Origin: Alistipes sp. | Lineage (GTDB): Bacteria; Bacteroidota; Bacteroidia; Bacteroidales; Rikenellaceae | NCBI GenBank assembly: GCA_017628595.1 | Contig: JAGBYV010000002.1 | Location: 1-10,652, forward strand | Length of the DNA: 10,652 nucleotides | Reading direction: 5' to 3' | Shown here: one piece after another, positions 6,185 through 10,652 of the stretch | Layout of the letters: each line of letters opens with the position of its first letter | Position numbering within the stretch: the first letter of the stretch is position 1 | Notes under the pieces: model-generated | Seen by the model: only the letters and a program-made list of their open reading frames with translations | Database searches by the model: none | What the model was told of the DNA's origin: nothing | Program-made: the position numbers and the translations under genes

Positions 6185-7357
6185 ATGAAGAGACTTTTTG
6201 CCATATTCGCTATCCTCGCTGCCCTGTCGGTAAGCGACGCCTATGCACAGTTTACCGTTGAGGATCAGACAAAGACAACATCTACGGGAAATGTAACGCT
6301 GCAGAACCCTCTGCAGGATATGGATATCAGCACGGAGTTTAGTAGTGCCGCACGCGCCAGGATGGAGCGTCTGCGTCTGCGCAAGGAGCGTAACTATGTG
6401 GAGCTCTCTCTCTCGTTGCAGGGTTCGATGACCTCGTACAACGATGCGTGGCTCTCATCATCGAAGGGTGGTAGCAACACTATGTCTATACTGGGTACCT
6501 TCGGATTGAAGCACACCTACACCTTCCAGCGATTCTCAAACAACACTCAGGTCAATGCCCGCTATGGCTACAACCGCCAGAACTACACGACCGAGGCTGA
6601 GGATTCGAAGGGTATCTGGTTCAAGAATATCGACGAGTTCTGGGCACAGGTTCAGCCCAAGCTGGCGTTGAACGACCGTTGGTCATATACCGCCCTTGCC
6701 AAGTTCCGCAGCCAGTTCTCAAACTCATACAAGAGTGCCACGGAGCAGGAGGCTGAGCACCTTAAGTCGGGCTTTATGGCTCCGGGTTATCTGGACTTCT
6801 CTCTTGGTATGGACTTCGCGAGCAAGAATGCAAAGTTCCCTATCAAGATTTCATTCTTCCCCCTCTCTGGTAATGCCGTCATCGCAAAGAACTCGCAGGT
6901 GGAGGCTAACTTCCGCGATCGCGGCGAGACAAGCTGGTTCGGTATTGACATCGATCGTAAAATCCTCTTTACGGGTGGTTCTTCTATCAAGCTGGAGTTT
7001 GCGCGTGGCTGGGGCAAGAATAACTGGCTCTCGTACAACGGCAACCTCTACTGCTACTATGGTTGGATTACCAATGTAGGCAAACTCTCAAAAATTCGCG
7101 AATATCAGGATTATCTGGATGCTCACGATAGGTGGGTGGCAGGTGGCAGCATCGAGGGCATGGAGCCTACGGCCGTTCCTCGTCACGATATGTTGCATCC
7201 TACAGTTGATTGGCGTAATACCATCACCATCAAGGCTTCGACCTACTTCCAGACGCAGATCATGTTCGATCTCTACTACGACAAGGCACTCAGCAACGAC
7301 GTGATGATCAAGTCGTTTATCTCTTTGGGTCTGACCTACACATTCAAGAATAAGTAG
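6185..7357 (+). CDS. DUF3078-like outer-membrane beta-barrel protein
   Basis: This 390-residue exported protein has a signal peptide (MKRLFAIFAILAALSVSDAYA, cleavage expected before Q22). The rest is rich in alternating hydrophobic/polar strands with many aromatic residues and ends LGLTYTFKNK, as expected of an outer-membrane beta barrel. The stretch SYTALAKFRSQFSNSY, with FMAPGYLDFSLGMDF and KISFFPLSGNA after it, resembles the Bacteroidetes family DUF3078, whose function is unknown. Residues about 22-70 form a polar, periplasm-facing or flexible lead-in with a basic helix (RARMERLRLRKER). The nearest genes are nfo (divergent) and the S41 protease 84 bp downstream. The start is supported by the signal peptide and the promoter box at 6139. 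Transport or structural roles are both possible; nothing in the sequence decides between them. Confidence 0.75.
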   Translation: MKRLFAIFAILAALSVSDAYAQFTVEDQTKTTSTGNVTLQNPLQDMDISTEFSSAARARMERLRLRKERNYVELSLSLQGSMTSYNDAWLSSSKGGSNTMSILGTFGLKHTYTFQRFSNNTQVNARYGYNRQNYTTEAEDSKGIWFKNIDEFWAQVQPKLALNDRWSYTALAKFRSQFSNSYKSATEQEAEHLKSGFMAPGYLDFSLGMDFASKNAKFPIKISFFPLSGNAVIAKNSQVEANFRDRGETSWFGIDIDRKILFTGGSSIKLEFARGWGKNNWLSYNGNLYCYYGWITNVGKLSKIREYQDYLDAHDRWVAGGSIEGMEPTAVPRHDMLHPTVDWRNTITIKASTYFQTQIMFDLYYDKALSNDVMIKSFISLGLTYTFKNK

Positions 7358-7368
7358 CAGCCCTAAAA

Positions 7369-7419
7369 ACGACCGCTGCGGCATGCACACCGTATGGTAT
7401 GCTGATTGCTGATGGTCGT
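7369..7419 (+). other. Imperfect stem-loop between the outer-membrane gene and the S41 gene
   Basis: ACGACC (7369-7374) can pair with GGTCGT (7414-7419). The enclosed sequence has weaker complementary pieces around GGCATGC and GGTATGC. No T-run follows directly, so it is a poor intrinsic terminator. It could be an RNA structure in the leader of the protease mRNA or a processing site. I see no convincing -7 box in 7358-7441, so the protease gene may be read from upstream. Confidence 0.3.
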
Positions 7420-7441
7420 CAAGGTTTATATAGTATTTTTC

Positions 7442-9145
7442 ATGTATAAGAACTCTAAACACGCTATCATATTTCCCCTGTTGCTCGCCATCGGCGTGGT
7501 GCTGGGTATATTGCTTGGTCAGTTTGTGGGGCGCAATCGTGCCGAGACGCAGCTGCGCTCACTCATTCGTCGCAGTGGCATGAATATGACCAATAAGATC
7601 ATGCAGACGAGCATGCTCATCGAGCACCGCTTTGTCGACTCCATCTCTATGGATTCGCTCTCCGAACTGGTTATCCCTATGATGATGGAGAAGCTCGACC
7701 CTCACTCGGTCTATATCCCTGCCCGTGAGATGCAGGAGCTGAACGAGCCTCTGGAGGGTGAGTTTGATGGCGTGGGCATATCGTTCAACACAACCTCCGA
7801 CACGATCATGGTCCTCAGCGTCATTGCCAATGGCCCGAGTGCCAAGGCAGGTGTTGTGGCTGGTGACCGCATCATCCATATCAACGATACGCTGGTTGCG
7901 GGCGTAGGCATGCCGCAGAATGATATAGTCAAGCGCCTGCGCGGCAAGCGCGGCTCGGAGGTGAAACTCTCGCTCAAACGTCAGGGTATTGACGATTTGG
8001 TGGATGTGATGGTTGTGCGTGATGCCATCCCCATCAAGAGTATAGAGGCCTCGTTCATGCTGACCGACGATATCGGCTTTATCCGCCTCTCGCAGTTTGC
8101 CCGCACATCGTATGTTGAGTTGATGGCAGCCCTGGCCAGATTGCGCACCGAAGGCATGAAACGTCTTATATTTGATCTGCGCGATAACTCGGGCGGATTC
8201 CTCGATCAGGCTATTATGATTGCCAACGAGTTCCTGCCCGCAGGCAAACTAATCGTATATACGGAGGATCGTCAGCGTGAGCAGACCAAGGAGTATAGCG
8301 ATGGCAGTGGCTCGTCAACCGATCTGGCACTTGTGATATTGATCGACGAGGGCAGTGCCTCTTCGTCGGAGATTCTGGCTGGTGCGGTGCAGGATAACGA
8401 CCGCGGAACGATCATTGGTCGCCGTTCGTTTGGCAAGGGACTGGTGCAGAGTCAGATTCCCTACGCCGATGGCTCGGCTCTGCGTCTTACCATTGCTCGT
8501 TACTTCACTCCTACGGGACGTTCGATTCAGAAACCCTATACGAATGGCAACGACCGCGACTATGAGATGGATATCCTGCGTCGCTACAACAATAATGAGT
8601 TCTTCTCGGCCGACAGTATCCACTTTGCCGACTCGCTGAAGTTTACCACACCCAAGGGTAAGGTGGTATATGGCGGTGGCGGTATCATGCCCGATGTGTT
8701 TGTGCCGCTCGATACTACCGACATGACACATTATTACGTTGAGGTTACGGGCCGCAATATCCTCTATCGCTATACGCTGGAGTATGCCGACCGTCATCGC
8801 GAAGCGATCAATGCTGTTACGACGATGGCTGAGTTGCAGGCTCTGCTCGATGCGGATAAGACACTGTTTGAGGACTTTGTAAGTTATGCTGCACGACATG
8901 GCGTGAAACCCGTGCGTAGTGAGATTGCTCGCTCGCGCAGGATTATGGAGGCGCAGTTGCGGGCATATATCGGTCGCAATACGGCATTGGAGGATAATGG
9001 TTTCTATTACAATATTTACCCCATTGACGATGTGTTGCGTCGTTCGGTGGAGGTGTTGCAGCAGATGCCTATGCCCGAGCCTGAACCCGAGGTGGAGATG
9101 ATTAGCCGTGAGCTGCCCGAAATGGTAATTAAAATTCAGAAATAG
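7442..9145 (+). CDS. S41 family C-terminal processing peptidase with PDZ domain
   Basis: This is a membrane-anchored periplasmic serine protease of the CtpA/Prc type (567 residues), which trims or degrades envelope proteins from the C-terminus. Residues 9-30 are an N-terminal anchor (IIFPLLLAIGVVLGILLGQFVG). The PDZ domain spans about 95-190 and includes GVGISFN and GDRIIHIND. The S41 core spans about 195-365, with FDLRDNSGGFLDQA (244-257). The catalytic pair is S307 in GSASSSE and K332 in FGKGLVQ, 25 residues apart as in E. coli Prc. YGGGGIMPDVFVP (410-422) is the usual Bacteroidetes feature, followed by a helical extension and a Pro/Glu-rich tail (PMPEPEPEVE). The ATG at 7442 is chosen because it places the anchor at the N-terminus; in-frame starts at 7406 or 7412 would add 10-12 residues. 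A 52-residue membrane protein gene follows after 2 bp. Confidence 0.93.
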   Translation: MYKNSKHAIIFPLLLAIGVVLGILLGQFVGRNRAETQLRSLIRRSGMNMTNKIMQTSMLIEHRFVDSISMDSLSELVIPMMMEKLDPHSVYIPAREMQELNEPLEGEFDGVGISFNTTSDTIMVLSVIANGPSAKAGVVAGDRIIHINDTLVAGVGMPQNDIVKRLRGKRGSEVKLSLKRQGIDDLVDVMVVRDAIPIKSIEASFMLTDDIGFIRLSQFARTSYVELMAALARLRTEGMKRLIFDLRDNSGGFLDQAIMIANEFLPAGKLIVYTEDRQREQTKEYSDGSGSSTDLALVILIDEGSASSSEILAGAVQDNDRGTIIGRRSFGKGLVQSQIPYADGSALRLTIARYFTPTGRSIQKPYTNGNDRDYEMDILRRYNNNEFFSADSIHFADSLKFTTPKGKVVYGGGGIMPDVFVPLDTTDMTHYYVEVTGRNILYRYTLEYADRHREAINAVTTMAELQALLDADKTLFEDFVSYAARHGVKPVRSEIARSRRIMEAQLRAYIGRNTALEDNGFYYNIYPIDDVLRRSVEVLQQMPMPEPEPEVEMISRELPEMVIKIQK

Positions 9146-9147
9146 AG

Positions 9148-9306
9148 ATGATAAAGAAATTTGTTGGTATGCTCTTTACCGTTGCAGTGCTGGCTTTGCT
9201 TGTCTTTGTGCTGCTTGGCATGGACTCATACTCTTCGCTTCTGCCCGAGGATCTCTTCTCGGTTGGGCAGGCGACTGTTGAGCAGGTGGAAAGCGTAGTG
9301 GAATAA
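9148..9306 (+). CDS. 52-residue single-pass membrane microprotein
   Basis: This short open frame begins 2 bp after the S41 stop and ends 18 bp before the metallophosphoesterase. It has MIKKFVG, then a hydrophobic segment at about residues 6-25 (VGMLFTVAVLALLVFVLLG), then an acidic tail with SSLLPEDLFSVGQATVEQVESVVE. The positive-inside pattern (two lysines before the membrane segment) suggests that the acidic tail lies in the periplasm. The sequence also fits an uncleaved signal anchor or a secreted peptide, but there is no clear signal-peptidase site or lipobox cysteine. I recognise no family. Placement between two genes at tight spacing supports cotranscription and a possible link with the neighbouring protease, as an adaptor, inhibitor or substrate; this is inference. 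Its codon use looks like that of its neighbours. Confidence 0.7.
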   Translation: MIKKFVGMLFTVAVLALLVFVLLGMDSYSSLLPEDLFSVGQATVEQVESVVE

Positions 9307-9324
9307 CCTAAATAAACTTAAGAT

Positions 9325-10503
9325 ATGAAGAGATTTGTTTTGACTATTATTGCCCTCGTGGCTGTGGCGGCCGTTTTTGCGGCTGATCCCCCACGCGTAA
9401 AGACAAAGTGTGGCCCATGGGTTGTGGGTGTTACCGATACGGAGATGACCGTGGTGTGGACATCTACCGACCGTTGTATGGGTTGGGTGGAGATTGCCCC
9501 CGACGATGGTACCTCGTTCTATGCCGAGGAGCGTCCCCGCTACGATGAGGATTTTATGGGTCGTCACGTAGTGTCGGATGTACACCATGTGCGTATCACT
9601 GGCCTCAAGCCTGGTACGACATATCGCTATCGTATTTACCAGCAGGGCGTCGATGATAGTGGCCATAACCCCATTCCGAGCGGCTATATCAGCGCCAGCG
9701 ATGTATATTCGCGCAAGCCCTATGCTATCCGCACTATGGATTTCAAGAAGCAGGATTGCGTCTTTACGATGATTAACGACATCCATGGTCGTGACTCGAT
9801 GATGTTGGCCCTTACGAAGGATCTGCGCAAGGAGAATCCCGACTTTGTGGTTTTCAATGGCGATATGGTGAGCTTCATGGGTTCTACTGAGGATATCGAA
9901 AAGGGTTTTATGACACGCGCAACGGAGACCTTCGCTACGGACATTCCCCTGGTGTATGTGCGTGGTAATCACGAGACTCGTGGTCCTGGCTTCAGTGAGT
10001 ATCTTAACCTTTTCCCCTCTACGACCAACGCACCTTACTTTATGTTCCGTCAGGGGCCTGCGGCCTTTATCGTGCTCGACAGTGGCGAGGATAAGCCCGA
10101 CAGCGACATTGAGTATGGCGGTACGGCAGCTTATGATGCATACCGTGAGGCTATGGCTGCATGGCTCAAGGGGGCTATTCAGAGCGAGGAGTTCCGTTCA
10201 GCACCCGTGAAGATTGTCCTGCTGCACATCCCCTTTGCCAAGGGTACGGGCTGGTATGGCAATAATGAGTTGAAGCGTCTTTTGTTGCCTCTGCTCAATG
10301 AGGCGGGTGTGGATGTGATGCTCAGTGGCCATAACCACCGTTACAGCTACCTGGAGAAGGGTGATGCCGATAACAACTTCCCGATTCTGGTCAATTCTAA
10401 CAACGATCGCGTGAATGTGCGTGCCGACAAGGATCAGATCGTAATGGAGGTGCTTGACGCTGCTGGTAAGCTGCTTCACAAGCACACTGTAAAAGTACAG
10501 TAA
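9325..10503 (+). CDS. Secreted metallophosphoesterase with purple-acid-phosphatase-like N-terminal domain
   Basis: This 392-residue exported protein probably hydrolyses phosphate esters in the periplasm. The signal peptide is MKRFVLTIIALVAVAAVFAA. Residues about 22-135 form a fibronectin-III-like domain of the kind found before purple acid phosphatases (WTSTDRCMGWVEI, HHVRITGLKPGTTYRYRI). The calcineurin-like domain spans about 145-370, with metal-ligand motifs NDIHG (D152, H154), NGDMV (D180), GNHE (N215, H216), LLHIPF (H301) and SGHNHRY (H336, H338). All the usual ligands of the general phosphoesterase fold are present. The Tyr of the purple GDxxY motif is not (GDMVS), and DxH replaces the purple-type first motif, so it is probably a non-purple relative. 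It is the last gene of the protease-microprotein string. The substrate is unknown; a nucleotidase or phosphodiesterase role is equally possible. Confidence 0.9.
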   Translation: MKRFVLTIIALVAVAAVFAADPPRVKTKCGPWVVGVTDTEMTVVWTSTDRCMGWVEIAPDDGTSFYAEERPRYDEDFMGRHVVSDVHHVRITGLKPGTTYRYRIYQQGVDDSGHNPIPSGYISASDVYSRKPYAIRTMDFKKQDCVFTMINDIHGRDSMMLALTKDLRKENPDFVVFNGDMVSFMGSTEDIEKGFMTRATETFATDIPLVYVRGNHETRGPGFSEYLNLFPSTTNAPYFMFRQGPAAFIVLDSGEDKPDSDIEYGGTAAYDAYREAMAAWLKGAIQSEEFRSAPVKIVLLHIPFAKGTGWYGNNELKRLLLPLLNEAGVDVMLSGHNHRYSYLEKGDADNNFPILVNSNNDRVNVRADKDQIVMEVLDAAGKLLHKHTVKVQ

Positions 10504-10623
10504 AGCCGTCTAACAAGGTGTTTTCTGCGTTACACTCGCTCTCGAAATCCTCATTTACGCCTCAGTAAACTGCGGTTTCTCGAGCTTCGCAGGCCTTGAA
10601 AACCCTCTCGTTATACGACTTTG
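10504..10623. repeat. Long imperfect inverted repeat, candidate dispersed element and terminator
   Basis: The 120 bp after the phosphoesterase stop form an imperfect palindrome centred near 10561. The central stem is TTTAC (10554-10558) and GTAAA (10565-10569) around the loop GCCTCA. Outward, CTCGAAAT faces a GTTTCTCGAG segment, and the ends CCGTCTAAC and GTTATACGAC are nearly complementary with small bulges. The segment contains no open frame that looks coding. It could fold into a long RNA hairpin and end the upstream transcript. Its organised symmetry, with both ends resembling each other, is also typical of multicopy intergenic elements. I could not check copy number. Confidence 0.5.
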
Positions 10624-10652
10624 AAGGTGGTACTTTGATGAGAATAGAAAAA

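Noticed and set aside
7406..7441. Extended start of the S41 protease
   Set aside because: In-frame TTG/ATG codons exist, but the extra residues lie within the stem-loop region, and the ATG at 7442 places the anchor properly.
8315..8899. Minus-strand open frame of 194 codons within the S41 gene
   Set aside because: Antisense shadow of a high-GC coding region; no domain is recognisable.
9226..9972. Minus-strand open frame of 248 codons opposite the microprotein and phosphoesterase
   Set aside because: The opposite strand holds clear phosphoesterase motifs; this translation is His-rich antisense sequence without a recognisable family.
10638..10652. ATGAGAATAGAAAAA at the right edge as the start of a further gene
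   Set aside because: Only five codons remain, with no supporting signal; it may be a start but cannot be supported.
1..10652. A previously undescribed defence, mobile or biosynthetic system
   Set aside because: I looked for toxin-antitoxin pairs, nucleases with helicases, reverse transcriptases, integrases, CRISPR repeats and cargo-like clusters and saw none; the genes are recognisable core functions apart from the few noted.

Overview
The window looks like a chromosomal stretch from a gut-type member of Bacteroidales, possibly close to Alistipes, though the genus cannot be fixed from sequence alone. The evidence is the TAnnTTTG-type -7 promoter boxes, weak or absent Shine-Dalgarno sequences, a DUF3078-like outer-membrane protein, a Bacteroidetes-style S41 C-terminal protease, and the general residue patterns of the housekeeping proteins. 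Most of the window is dense, ordinary core sequence. I found no defence system, CRISPR array, transposase, phage gene, tRNA or rRNA.

Layout. (1) Positions 1-1224, minus strand, hold two unrelated gene fragments joined end to end: the 5' third of a secreted glycoside hydrolase family 2 (beta-galactosidase type) gene and an internal piece of valyl-tRNA synthetase. The join is near 567-570 and the two parts are in different frames. The ValS piece looks like the Firmicutes type rather than the Bacteroidetes type, so a chimeric assembly is the likeliest explanation. (2) Positions 1225-1406 are a divergent regulatory region with a perfect 12-bp palindrome and other inverted repeats. (3) Positions 1407-5161, plus strand, form a tight gene string: a CvpA-family membrane protein, rsgA (30S assembly GTPase), trmH (tRNA Gm18 methyltransferase), a class III PLP aminotransferase, and a small membrane-anchored coiled-coil protein resembling the tail of an SPFH protein. 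A hairpin at 5199-5220 can terminate transcription in both directions. (4) Positions 5234-6079, minus strand, are nfo (endonuclease IV), divergent from (5) a DUF3078-like outer-membrane protein at 6185-7357. (6) Positions 7442-10503, plus strand, carry an S41 C-terminal processing protease, a 52-residue membrane microprotein 2 bp after it, and a secreted metallophosphoesterase with a purple-acid-phosphatase-like N-terminal domain but without the metal-binding tyrosine of that family. (7) Positions 10504-10623 form a long imperfect inverted repeat that may be a dispersed element.

How the genes fit together. The first plus-strand string combines ribosome and tRNA maturation (rsgA, trmH) with membrane and metabolic genes. 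The second half is mainly cell-envelope and periplasmic work (outer-membrane protein, protease, microprotein, phosphoesterase). No previously undescribed multi-gene system is evident. The points most worth checking are the chimeric junction, the terminal inverted repeat, the microprotein and the SPFH-tail protein.
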